A stretch of 64,000 nucleotides of DNA, from NCBI RefSeq assembly GCF_000350225.1, contig NW_005178980.1, forward strand, positions 158,389 to 222,388, in the 5' to 3' direction. Under the pieces are notes generated by a model. The model ran no database searches, was not told the origin of the DNA, and saw nothing but the letters and a program-made list of their open reading frames with translations. The translations under genes were made by a program, and so were the position numbers. Source of the DNA: Chondrus crispus (Eukaryota; Rhodophyta; Florideophyceae; Gigartinales; Gigartinaceae). Shown one piece after another: positions 43,817 to 54,473 of the stretch. How positions within the stretch are numbered: position 1 is the first letter of the stretch; every line of letters begins with the position of its first letter.

Positions 43817-45998
43817 ATGGTATCCGGGTCCGATTCGTCCCGTGAGACCCGTCCTCGAGACGTGTCTCCGCCAGTTGCGGCGTGGATCACTCGGAGTTGG
43901 TTGTCGCGAGACTCTCCGAGAAGCGGAAAGATTCACGCTCAATACTGTAGCGGAGAAGCTCGCAGCGCAACCGTCGGCGCTGCGAGAAAACCTCAAGACT
44001 TTTATTGAGGAAACTATCGCGGCCCAAGCCGAGGTACAAGCCGCGCGAGAGCGCGATCGCCTAACCGCCCTGGAAGGCGTGCTCACCAAGGCCTGGCAGG
44101 CGGACATAGCTGCCAGCGCCAAGGAGGCTGCCATCCTGCGTAAGCAAGAGGAGACCGCCACGGCGGAGGAACTCAAGGCCCTCCGTCGAGACATTGCCAT
44201 CTTGAAGACGCAAACATCAGCCCCTGCTGCTGGAATCCCTCCGACTACAGTCGGTGTAGCGACTCTCCCTCCCGCTGAGGGGTTGCCCCCGTTGAATAAG
44301 AGCCTGCTCTTTTCCAACGTGACAACGCCGGCGCTGCAAGCCGCGGGGATACCGGTCCCCTCCATGGAGACCGCTCCCCAATTCTCCGCCAATCCGCAGG
44401 TGTCGCGAACCGCGGCAGGAGCCTCCCGCGAGGGAGCCTCCGCCGGACCTATCCACCTTGAAGGTGATTTACCTTCCCAGAATTTACGGGGAGGGAACCC
44501 CGATCAAGGGGGAAGCTCAGACGACGAGGGGAGTGGACGACGAAAAAAGTCCAAACCCAGTCGGAAAGAGCGGAAGGCGAACCGTCGCAAAGGACGAAAG
44601 GATGGATACCCTCCGGACGGGTACTCGAGCCCGTCCTCGTCATCCTCCTCTGACTCGGAGACCGATTCCGAGTCAGAGTCCCTTACGACCCCAACGCTGA
44701 CGTTCGGCCCCAAACAGAAAAAGGTTTCTGTCTGGAAGCCGACGAACCACCGGTTCAGAGGTGTGTGTAACTACCGAGCCTACCGCCTTGTGGATACTGA
44801 CCCAACCCTGGACGACCGGGTCTACGCTACCACCCGTAAGAGTGTGCAGTACCTCCTCGTGGTCATGGGGGAGTACAAATTCAGCGGGGTAGATCCTATC
44901 AGGGTCATCAGTTTCCTGGCTCGCTGCAAGGAAAATTTTGACAACGCCAATATGACCGAGGCGATGGCCCTGATGGCCCTACCCCATCTGCTGGCTCCGC
45001 CCGCTAAGGAAGCGTATGAGTCCCAGCGGGGACTGCACCGCAAATCTCAGGGGATCGCGAGCTAGGCCGCCGCCCTCAATTGGCTGTTACGCACGTATGC
45101 GACGAACCTCGAGATCGAGCGAGCTCTCACGGCATTGAGGGAGCTACGCCAGAAGCCGGGCGAATTGGAAACCGAGTACGCTACTCGAATGTCCACCGCC
45201 CTGGGGAGGTGCGGGGACGTGCACTCGGCATACTAGAGGACGACCCTCTTCATCGAGGGGCTCACCCCCGCGATCAAGCCGCTGGTGTTACAAGCTCGCG
45301 AGGATCGACCGCGATCCTCGTTCGAGGATACCATCGCCCACGCGCGTTCGCACGGCGACGCCTTCCGGGCCCAGCATGGGTCAGGGCGCCGCGTGGGGTT
45401 CGGGAAGCCCCGCCCGGTTAAACAGGTTCTCGATGCCCTGGATGGCGCCCCGTCGACGTCGACCGGCCCCCCTCCCAATTTTCAAACGGCCCGGGGAGCC
45501 GAGAACTACTTCGCTACGGAAGGTGACCTCGCCGGGGGGGCCCCTTCCCTCCCGACGGAAGAATCCTCCTTCAACGACGGAGACTCGCTGTTTTACGGCG
45601 ACCGGCGCAAGCCGTATCAACCCGCTCGAGAGCCCACCGAGGGCTTTCGCGGACTTCCACCGGGGAAAACGTCCCGTAATTACCAGAAGGATCTGCGAGG
45701 GCCTCCGTCCCCGCAGATCATCTGCTTCACCTGTTATCGGGTCGGGGACCACATTTCCCCCGACTGCGATATGAAGGTGAAGGATGTATCCCTCGTACCC
45801 CACCAGTACGAGAAGTTGACCGCGGCCCAAAAGAGCCAAGTGCCTCCGGAGGCGTACCTCCGAGCCGTCGCCCTCCTCAGTTACGAGGCGAACCGGGTAA
45901 TGAACCCTGAAGCCGTCGCCGGCCCGCCGCCGCGTGCGGGTACCGGGACGAGGACCCTTCCGCCCCCCGGGGAAGCTCTTTCTCCTCCAAAAAACTAG
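43817..45998 (+). pseudogene. Gypsy gag polyprotein, broken
   Basis: The first plausible ATG is 43,817; a shift near 43,905 is needed to enter the main frame. That frame has a helical N-terminal region (ALRENLKTFIEETIAAQAEV), a Ser/Asp-rich and basic middle, the capsid region (KSVQYLLVVMGEYKFSG through LRQKPGELETEYATRM) and a zinc-knuckle-like CFTCYRVGDHISPDC, which has five rather than four residues before the His. Two in-frame TAG codons at 45,063-45,065 and 45,234-45,236 interrupt the capsid. The frame ends at TAG 45,996-45,998, immediately after a slippery heptamer. It would form the particle that packages element RNA. Confidence 0.8.
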
Positions 45999-46026
45999 GA
46001 GAACCTCAGCCTGCAGCCGTTGAGGT
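45989..46026 (+). promoter_or_regulatory. Programmed -1 ribosomal frameshift signal between gag and pol
   Basis: In the gag frame the last codons are CCA AAA AAC TAG, so the canonical heptamer A-AAA-AAC sits at 45,989-45,995 directly before the stop. A slip of -1 leads into the open pol frame (AAA AAA CTA GGA). Seven bases after the heptamer, 46,003-46,010 (ACCTCAGC) can pair with 46,019-46,026 (GTTGAGGT), an 8-bp stem with one GU pair and an 8-base loop. Site, spacing and stem all fit known -1 frameshift signals. Confidence 0.8.
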
Positions 46027-48565
46027 GGACACGGGCACGTCCCCGGATCAGTCGCCCAAGGAGGCGGAATCGTCCACACCTCCCGAGACGGAGAAGCGGT
46101 ACCGGATACTCGGCCGCAAACACACTGGGCTATCCCAGGGAGACCCCGACCCCGAACGGCTCTGTACCTTACGCCGACCTTGGCGGAAAAACACCCCCCC
46201 GCTTGCAAGGGGTGTTAGCCATCCCGAGGCAGCGCTTGCGCTGTCTCGGCGGAATTACAAGGTCTACGCAGACCTTGGATTATCCCCGTCGATATTGGTG
46301 CGCCAGCTCACAATATTGGATACAGGAGCTGGCTCCAATTTCGTACGTGCCGACACGCTTCCCTCCGGATGGGAAGCGCTGATTATTCCGGGAGAAATCC
46401 CGTCGATCGCTGACGCCAATGGGAGACCATTGCGTACAAGCGGACAAATCCCCCTCGTGGTGCGGTTAGGCGACCGCACCATGAGTTGTACATTCATCGT
46501 CTGTGAACGGTTAGCCGCCCCCGTCATTTTGGGGTGTGAGTTCAACGACAAGTTTGTAGAGGCGATTTACCCAAGACGCAAAGTGGTGGAGCTGGACGAT
46601 GGCACAAAAATTCCCATCGTCCGCAAGCCGGCTGCCCGGGCCGTGAACAGTCCTCCCCTCCCGACGGAGCAGGAGTATTCCCCGCACGCGGGGCGGATTT
46701 CGCCCAAGCTCAAGGTCTCCCGCGCCGTCAACCTCCCGGCGGGCACCCAGACCTGGGTTTACGTCACAAGTGGACGGGGCGGACTCTCGGTCCTCCAGGC
46801 GAACCCGCAGTTATATGCGAAGCATCGGATCTCCCTCTCCAACGGGGTGGTGCACATCACCCCGTTGCAAGAGTTCAAGGTCCTCATGGCGAACTTCTCG
46901 TCCGCCAACAAGAGGTTGTCGAAGAACCAAGTCGTTGGCTTCGTCACTCCCCATCCGCGGGCGATGGTGCGCACGGCGATGCCGTTGGACGCGGTCCTAG
47001 CCGCGGAATTCTCCGAGGGGAGCCCCCCTCTACAGGTCGAGAGGCCCCCTCGCCGTGTCCTCCCCCAAGCGGAGACATCCCCTCCGCAGGAGGCAGTTCC
47101 CCTCGACCACCTGCCGGCGCAAGTGCGAGGGCAGGTTCGCACCATGCTCGCGCCGTACGCTGCGATGTGGAACGGGAATTTGGGTGAAGTCCGAGCGACC
47201 GAGCATCGCATCGAACTCACCCCCGGCGCAAAGCCGTTTCGTTGTCAGCCATATCGCGCTGGTCCCCGCGCCCGTGAGGCGGAACAAGCCTCGGTGGACG
47301 AGATGTTAGCCAACGGGGTGATCACCCGGTCCAAGTCCGAATGGGCGTCCCCCGTTGTGCTCATACCCAAGTCAGATGGGAGCCTCCGTTTCTGCATCGA
47401 TTACCGACGGCTGAACGCGTTGACCGTGCGAGATACTTACCCCATCCCCCGGATGGACGAGTGTCTTGACACGCTCGGGGAAGCCAAGGTCTTTTCTACC
47501 CTTGATTGTAACTCCGGGTACTGGCAAATTCCAGTTGCCAAGGAGGATCGACCGAAAACCACGTTTACGTGCCACGCCGGGACGTATCAATTCAACCGTA
47601 TGCCCTTCGGGCTGATGAACGCCCCGGCCACTTTTCAACGTATGTTGGATATCCTTCTCTCAGGCTATCACTGGAAGAGCTGTCTCATCTACCTGCATGA
47701 TATCATAATCTTCTCCAAGGATTATGACACGCACCTCAAGGATGTGGACGTAATACTCCGTGCTCTGCAGCAGGAGGGATTATCACTTAAACTTAACAAG
47801 TGCAGGTTTTTTCAGGACTCTGTCGAGTACCTGGGTCATATCATTCGACCGGGCGAACTCGAGGTCCACCCGAAGAATGTGAAAGCGCTCTCAGAAGAGA
47901 CTCAACCACGGACCCAGGCCGAGCTGCGCTCGTTCTTGGGAATGTGTAATGTCTACCGACGTTTCGTCGATCATTTCGCCAAGATAGCGGCGCCCCTTAC
48001 GGCTATGCTCCGAAAAGGAGAACCGGATGTCCTTCCCGATCTGGATGAAGAGCAGACCACGGCCTTCCAGACACTGAAGGAGTGCTTAATTTCGCCACCA
48101 GTCTTAAAACTCCCAAGACTGGGGCGCCCCTACTCGCTGGATACGGATGCATCAGACGCTCAGTTGGGCTGCACACTACTGCAGACCCACGAGGATGGAC
48201 ACCGATACCCTGTCGGGTATTGGTCACGCACGCTCTCGTCAGCGGAACGCAACTACTCGACAACCGAGAAGGAATGCCTCACCATCGTATGGGCGGTACA
48301 GACGCTCCGCGCATACCTGGAAAGGGAGCGGTTCACGGTCAACACCGACCACCACTCCCTGCGGTGGCTGATGAACCTCGCCGATGCGAGTGGCCGACTT
48401 GCCCCGTGGCGCTTGCGCCTTGCCGAATATGACTTCGACGTAACTTACGTGACGGGAATCAAGAACTGCCACGCTGATGCGCTGAGTCGTATCCCATCTA
48501 CGGGGGGTACAACTGTCCCGATCGACGAAGAAATTCCCCTACTCCGTCATGAATTTCGACGATGA
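45998..48565 (+). CDS. Gypsy pol: protease, reverse transcriptase, RNase H
   Basis: Expressed by -1 frameshift from gag. Numbered from 46,025, the aspartic protease active site is D99-T-G-A in ILDTGAGSNF, with VILGCEF near its end. RT blocks: RFCIDYRRLNALTV, STLDCNSGYWQIPV, NRMPFGLMNAPATFQ, then the catalytic box reads Y556-L-H-D instead of YLDD, so one metal-binding aspartate is histidine and the enzyme should be inactive. RNase H: SLDTDASDAQLGCTLL, STTEKECLTIVWAV, TDHHSLRWL and HADALSRIPS. The frame ends at TGA 48,563-48,565, while the integrase continues in the +1 frame from 48,549, so a frameshift lies near 48,550. Confidence 0.88.
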   Translation, partial: GEPQPAAVEVDTGTSPDQSPKEAESSTPPETEKRYRILGRKHTGLSQGDPDPERLCTLRRPWRKNTPPLARGVSHPEAALALSRRNYKVYADLGLSPSILVRQLTILDTGAGSNFVRADTLPSGWEALIIPGEIPSIADANGRPLRTSGQIPLVVRLGDRTMSCTFIVCERLAAPVILGCEFNDKFVEAIYPRRKVVELDDGTKIPIVRKPAARAVNSPPLPTEQEYSPHAGRISPKLKVSRAVNLPAGTQTWVYVTSGRGGLSVLQANPQLYAKHRISLSNGVVHITPLQEFKVLMANFSSANKRLSKNQVVGFVTPHPRAMVRTAMPLDAVLAAEFSEGSPPLQVERPPRRVLPQAETSPPQEAVPLDHLPAQVRGQVRTMLAPYAAMWNGNLGEVRATEHRIELTPGAKPFRCQPYRAGPRAREAEQASVDEMLANGVITRSKSEWASPVVLIPKSDGSLRFCIDYRRLNALTVRDTYPIPRMDECLDTLGEAKVFSTLDCNSGYWQIPVAKEDRPKTTFTCHAGTYQFNRMPFGLMNAPATFQRMLDILLSGYHWKSCLIYLHDIIIFSKDYDTHLKDVDVILRALQQEGLSLKLNKCRFFQDSVEYLGHIIRPGELEVHPKNVKALSEETQPRTQAELRSFLGMCNVYRRFVDHFAKIAAPLTAMLRKGEPDVLPDLDEEQTTAFQTLKECLISPPVLKLPRLGRPYSLDTDASDAQLGCTLLQTHEDGHRYPVGYWSRTLSSAERNYSTTEKECLTIVWAVQTLRAYLERERFTVNTDHHSLRWLMNLADASGRLAPWRLRLAEYDFDVTYVTGIKNCHADALSRIPSTGGTTVPIDEEIPLLRHEFRR

Positions 48566-49452
48566 GCCTCAGCATCAAGAGGAGACCTACGACCCCACCG
48601 GCGTCGAAATTTCCGCGGGTTGCTACGCGCTGGACCCCCCGGCCTCGATGGCCGCGATAACCCACGAAGACTTCTCTCGTGAACAGCACTCCGATCCATT
48701 TTGTAAGGAGGTGACTTCCCGTCTTGAGAAGGGGGAAGGGTTCGCTGAATTGCGCCGGTCCCGATTCTTCGTGAATCAGGAAGGACTGGTCTGCCAGAAA
48801 GCCCACCTTGACGGTGTGGAACAGATCGTAGTACCCACAACCCTCCGGGAAAGGTTGTTGTAATTGTCGCATTATCCCGCCACCTCCGGTCACCCGGGAG
48901 GCAGGCGATTGTTCTATACGCTAAGACAGCGGTTCTATTGGCAAAGCATGTCGGTGGACTCCTACTCGACCGTAAGGATGTGTCCCGACTGCGCGAAGGC
49001 ACGCATCAAACTGCGGAAGCACAACTCTGAGTTGAAGACATTTCCTCCGTCAGGGCCCCTGGAGTACATCGCCATCGATATTCTCGGCGAACTTCCCCGT
49101 ACACCAAGAGGAAACCGTTACCTCTTGGTGATGACGGACAGATACTCCAAGCTGACCAGAACGATCCCGCTCAAGAGGATTACCGCTGAAACGGTTGCTC
49201 AGGCGTTTATTTCCCACTGGGTGTTCGTATTACGGCGCCCCAGTGAAACTTCTCTCCGATAACGGAGGACAATTCACATCGAGGTTTTTCCTCGCAGTGT
49301 GCAGGATACTCTCAATTGAGAGCGTGTTTACCACAGCGTATCACCCCCAAACCAATGGGCAGGTGGAGAGATTCAACCGTACGTTGGTATCAACCCTCCG
49401 GCATTACCTCGCCGATAATCAACGTGACTGGGATCAGTACACGGACGCACTG
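48549..49452 (+). pseudogene. Gypsy integrase, N-terminal and catalytic part, broken
   Basis: Contains the HHCC zinc domain (HYPATSGHPGGRRL, then MCPDCAKA) and the DDE core: EYIAIDILGELPRTP (Asp), KLLSDNGGQFTS (Asp), YHPQTNGQVERFNRTL (Glu). In-frame TAA at 48,861-48,863 and a frameshift near 49,225-49,240 (between SHWVF and YYGAPVK). The frame is then cut after the codon for Leu in YTDAL by the 9-kb DNA transposon and resumes exactly at 58,539. Confidence 0.88.
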
Positions 49453-49880
49453 AACACTGGTTTGGTGGTAACCAGAATTTGGGATACCAAACAGTACCAG
49501 GGGCACCCCTTCGGATTCCACATATTTTTATATGGTTGTAAAGCTTAGAGCAGTAGTAGTGATATGCAGAAAACAGAAGTGGACAAACCAAAATAGTTTA
49601 GAAGTTATCGTCCAACATGTACTCTCTAAATCTGGGGGATGGGGGGTTCTGTATAGGCCAAATCAAAAAAATTATCATACAATTTTACTTGGAAATTGCA
49701 GTACAATTCATGTTAAATAAAAATTTGATACCTGTTCACAATCTACCGACAGAATTTAATCCTAAATTCTGTCTGGACTTGCTCGAAGTTGGCGATTGTG
49801 GCCCACTTCAAGCCTCCCCGACCCACTACGATGACCCGTATCGTCACGTCCACCCCCCCTCGCCGCCAACTCCAAGCTAA
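49453..49880. repeat. Left terminal inverted repeat of the 9-kb transposon
   Basis: About 428 bp, inverse of 58,108-58,534. Similarity fades at AACTCCAAGC. Confidence 0.92.
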
Positions 49881-50326
49881 ACACCAGCATTCCCTTCCTC
49901 GCCATCACCACCAACAACCGTCACACCCCCGCCCAGTATCTATTCCACGCCATCCCATCCCTCACTACCCCGACTATGTCATGCAGTACCCGCCACCAGC
50001 CATCCTCTGACGGCATCTTGGTGTTGGTTGGTGGTCGGCGGTGATGGTTGAGAAGGTGGGCGTTGCGGGGGGTGTGTGTCTATTATATAGACTTCGACAA
50101 AGTGGATATGACGCTTGGCAGAGCCCGATGTGAAGAAGAGTTCAGCCTTTTGTGCTACTGCCTGCTGCTCATAAACGGCAGAATGTCTGCAATGCGACGA
50201 TGCACGAATAGTGCGTGATACGACAGCGTGCCACTCTGTGGTGAGCGTAAAACAGATAAGAGTTGATACGGTGAATATGGTTTGCGAAGCCCGACGTGAA
50301 GAACAGTACAGCCTTTTACATGAGTA
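49881..50326. other. Subterminal region of the 9-kb transposon
   Basis: No gene. A direct repeat beginning GCCCGATGTGAAGAA occurs at about 50,123-50,159 and again, diverged, at 50,289-50,328; both contain CAGCCTTTT. Confidence 0.6.
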
Positions 50327-53282
50327 CTATGTGTTCTGTACCGACGAGTGAGTAACAATCGCATCATTGAAGAGCGCCATACTGTGCAGGTCCCAGGCGC
50401 AGAAGGCGCTATCTATATCACGCAGATTGTCCGGGACTGCCTCCTGTCCTTTGAAATTGTAAGGGTACTTCACACTCCTCGACTCAAGTAGAATTGACAC
50501 ACGGAACACAGCAACTAGGCACTCGCCATCTCTCTCAACATCTTTGAGCTCGTGTCCGTGCAGCCTTCTGTAGAACTTCGAAGAATCGCCCGGAGGGAGT
50601 TGAAGAGTACCGGTCCCTACCACCTTCCCGGACACCATCAATCGCACGGTACTTCCCGGTTTCACAGCTTCCAGGAACGACGCATTAGATCCCCCGGTTG
50701 TAGCTGCGTGTACAGCCATTGAGGGCTCTTCTCCACTATCAGCAATACCGCTTTCAGGTTTTCTCATATCACGTAATAACAGGACATTGTCGGACAAGTT
50801 ATTAGTATCGCTCGTGATGGAGTTTCTTGTCACGAAGGATGGTACGGAAGAAGGATCTTTACATGACCTCTTCATTGGCGCATTAGTAGCTTCTGATAGA
50901 CCGCAGTGGTTTTGGGCGATTAAACGAAGCCGTTCATGGGCGAAACGATATCGCTCAGCATCTGCCTCCACTACAGTGCACTTTCTGTTTGTCCGAATGC
51001 AAGAAATTGCCGTAGAAAGAGTACCACCGTAAATGTCCAGAACATGACCGTTGTCTGGACAGAACGTTGACATAAGCTCAGCTAAGAGATTGGGATTTTT
51101 CTCCTCCGTCAGAATGGGTGATCTCGTTCCAGGCTTGAGTAACTTGTTAGAAGTAACTGGTACCCTAGATATTGCCGCAAACTTCCGTTTCTCTGGGGCC
51201 TGCAAAACATGGTAGGGGCTCCGTAAATCTACCTTGAACCCATCCGGTCGATGCCCTGGTGTCTTAGCGAACATGCCAAATTCACAGGCGTTCTGAGGGA
51301 AGACGTCCCCTCGATATTCTTGCAACGTCTTGGTGTCCTTCATGATGACGTAAGGGTACTGAGGTCCGCTGAAACCCGTTTCCTTAAACGCATTGTACCA
51401 TCTACTAAAGTACTGTATTGATGTGAATATAAACACCCATCCACCGGGTTTCAGTATACTTCGTGATAGTTCTGCGACGGCCTTCATTTCCGTGGTGTCG
51501 ACGACATTATCATAACCGTTTCCTGCACCTGACCGGCATGATGGCGTACCGTACGGAGGGTCTGTACACAGTAGATCGAACAATGGGCATTTGTCCGTTC
51601 TCACGGATCCATAGTATTCCTGCCATTTCATTTGATATGCTTCTATGCCAAGTTCCTTCAGGAAGTCTCTCCTTTTCATCATGAAAACCTCCCTATCGTC
51701 CGTGTAATTGACACATGTCTTAAGTCGTTCTGAGGCCTCGCTTTGAGGAGCAGCCGACTTAGCATATGCAGCTGGCGGAGGATCGGCAGTATTCTGTTCA
51801 GCTGGATCTTTCTCGTCGGCGGATATATGTGGATCATCGGGTATAGCCGGCATTATCTCATTTCCTTCATCAGCAGTACCCTCCAGCGTACCGTTGCCCT
51901 CTGTATGAGCAGCGGCCGTGGACGTATTGGGGCCGGAAGCTTGGGTAGCTGGTGTACTGTTTATAGCAGGTGATGGGGCAGGGGTTGTAACATACTTGGC
52001 CTTGTACTTCTCTTCCTTGAATGAGGCGATCTGGGGACAAGTTCGGCGATACAGTTCTAGAATAAAATCCAGTATTGCTCTGTCGTTTCCCTTGTTAGTG
52101 AGCACTGCTATATCGAATTTGGTTGTGCATAGTAATTCGCTTTCGTTGTCTCCATTTCACTTGGCCACTTATCTGTCTCCAATAGTTCTTCGAATTTTCT
52201 TGCTTCCTGCAAAGCAGCCTTGGCCTTCTGAAACTGCTCTCCAACTACTTTGTATGATACAGGTTTGAAGTTGTGCAATCTGCACATGTCACGTACACGA
52301 TACAATGTATTTACCTGAGCAAGCTCGCCATCTGCACGAGAAGCATTCATGAATGGGATGCAAGACTTAAGTGAGCTGATGTGAATGAAGTTGCGAAATA
52401 CTCGACAGTCCGTGTTGCTCGTGCTTGGGGATTTGGACGGTCTCACGACACCACTTAGCGTGCATGGTGATGCGATGAGATCGGGATGTTCAGATGTAAC
52501 AATCTCTCCGATTGTGTTGACTACTCTCTGCGACAGTCGCAGCGCAATAGTAGCAGTTTGTTTCAAGGTGCTCTCCTTCTGATGAGCACAACCATCGTAA
52601 GCACAGGCGATTTGCTTTGCTGTCGGTGTTCGGCCGTTTTTTCCGCTTTCAAACGAGCCGCCTCCTCTCGCAGACCACAAAGAGTATCGTAAAAGGTCGT
52701 TTCACTGTAATAACTAGGGGCATGCTTCCTGTTTTGATGGCGCGCAAGTTGCCGCAACACTTGCACGTTATGGCCACCACTCAATATGGTCACACTCCAA
52801 GAGAATCCACTCCATTGCGCAGGTAGCTCGTCGATGAGCTCGAGGATAGCAACAAGTCTGTGCATCCCGTCGACCACGCCGTACCATTGCGTCCTTGTGC
52901 GACTTTTCTCCCTTGCCTCCGTCTCCGTCAAACACTTCCCCTTGAAATGGTCGATCACATATCGCCGGTAGGTACCCGTCAACGGCATGAGCACTGGCAT
53001 ATCCGATCCCGCAGTGATACCTGGTTCGTGAGGTGCCTCACCCGCTTCGTGATTACCTTCGGCAACGGCATGGCCTCGGAACAGTACCTTCATTCGTTCT
53101 ACACCTGAACGAACTATGGCTCTAACATTTGTGAGCGGTATGCAGTCCCTAGGATCAACTGTCGTGTTAGTTGAGCCCTCCATCACGTCCGCAAACAATG
53201 CTTTTGCCACCTCCATCCTGTCGCGCACCTGTGGGGATGGATCATTCCGAGACGCTTGAGCTGACTTCCCTTTCCGCGTCAT
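50327..53282 (-). pseudogene. ParB-like domain fused to a beta-class DNA N6-adenine/N4-cytosine methyltransferase
   Basis: Read from the ATG at 53,280-53,282. The N-terminal segment (to 52,563) has a ParB/sulfiredoxin-type fold signature: VLMPLTGTYRRYVIDHF and WYGVVDGMHRLVAILEL with the DGxHR core. The next frame (52,680-52,108) is a helical linker. The last frame (52,105-50,327) has, in its own numbering, the catalytic T-D182-P-P-Y185 motif, then VLDIYGGTLSTAIS (355-368, SAM-binding motif I) and VVEAD (378-382). DPPY before motif I is the beta-class order of amino-methyltransferases. A C-terminal domain (STVRLMVSGKVVGTGTLQL) resembles domains of plant transposon proteins. Two -1 shifts at A-runs (about 52,636-52,642 and 52,154-52,160) break an otherwise continuous frame of about 985 codons, so this copy is probably inactive. 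Predicted role: DNA methylation of or for the transposon. Confidence 0.75.
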
Positions 53283-54473
53283 ACCTGATAGTGGGTTCAC
53301 TTTCGTACAGAACGGGGTCTGCAGTACGACAGAAATTTTAAATTGGGAAGGAGGGTGGCGAACAGTTTGCCGACAGAAATTACTCTAACTCGAACCAGTA
53401 ACAATTAACAGGATGGCTTGTTGCTACCGGTGTTCTGGTGCTTGTGAGCACATGGTCAATTCAATGAGATAGGGAAGTCGAGACATACAGTAGCTCCGAA
53501 TGTGCCATGAACAATTCCGAAAGAAGTACGAAATCCTGCACCTGCTTGTGGAAACTGCAGTAGCCGACCGTGCCGGACCGAATACTTCATTTCTGCCCTG
53601 GTGTTATAGCGAACCAAACGAGAATTGCATACTGATACCACACGTTAATATATGCAGGACTAACAATCGAATCAGAGTGATGTCCATGATCTCCGCCTGT
53701 TCGATAATTGAACTCCGTCTCCACGCCATCAGTATGTGCAGTACGCAGCAGGAATCTTCTGGACATGTCTGCACGTAGCGTACGTGTCCCCATACCCGCA
53801 CTTTATCTACTCATTCATAGCCTGAATCTCCCGGATTTACTTTGCGGTTGAGGCTGCAACGGAAGAACTGTCCGATCATGATTGTGTGCTGTCCGTCAAT
53901 GGCGATCATGAATTTGTGCCGTGTGGGACAGCAGAAAACGTGTCATGATTTTGAGAACCTAAAACTAAATATCAGTAATGCATAACTGTTCTCTTGAAAT
54001 GTGGAATGAAAAATCTATATTTGGACATAGTGAACATTGCGTATCAAATTTAGTGCAACATATGATTTGGGTGCAATCTCCCAAATATTTGATTCAGATA
54101 TGTTTCAAACAGCGCTCTCTCAGATCTGTAAAGCTTCCATTACAGGCTTCTTCATGGTAGCGCAGAGACAGCAGCCAACCATTCATAGCTCGGCGTACCT
54201 GCTCAGTGAATATCAGTATTCACGGATAGCTAAACTGGTCATCCAGCAGGCATTATCTGTTCCACAGAACAGTATCGCTGCTGCTCGTGAGGAGCTGCAC
54301 CCACCATCACCTGAATTCTCGTGCTGCAGTGCTTGTAGTTGATACACGCTCCAGTATATAAAAGGTAAAGAGGGTACCATCCTGGTCTCCGCGATAAAGT
54401 TCCTCAACCCATCTCAATCCACAACAACCCATCTGAACTGTTGGGGGCAACAACCCATCTCAGAACCATTCCA
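53283..54473. other. Divergent promoter region of the 9-kb transposon
   Basis: About 1.2 kb without genes between the two outward-facing transcription units. It contains the TATA box of the transposase gene. No clear TATA was identified for the minus-strand gene. Confidence 0.6.
54355..54365 (+). promoter_or_regulatory. TATA box of the transposase gene
   Basis: TATATAAAAGG about 119 bp before the ATG at 54,474, the same spacing as in the host vWA genes. Confidence 0.65.

Noticed and set aside
52630..52645. A-AAA-AAC heptamer as a programmed frameshift in the ParB gene
   Set aside because: The heptamer is in phase with the downstream frame, not the upstream ParB frame, so it is not a proper -1 slippery site; an indel in the A-run is simpler.
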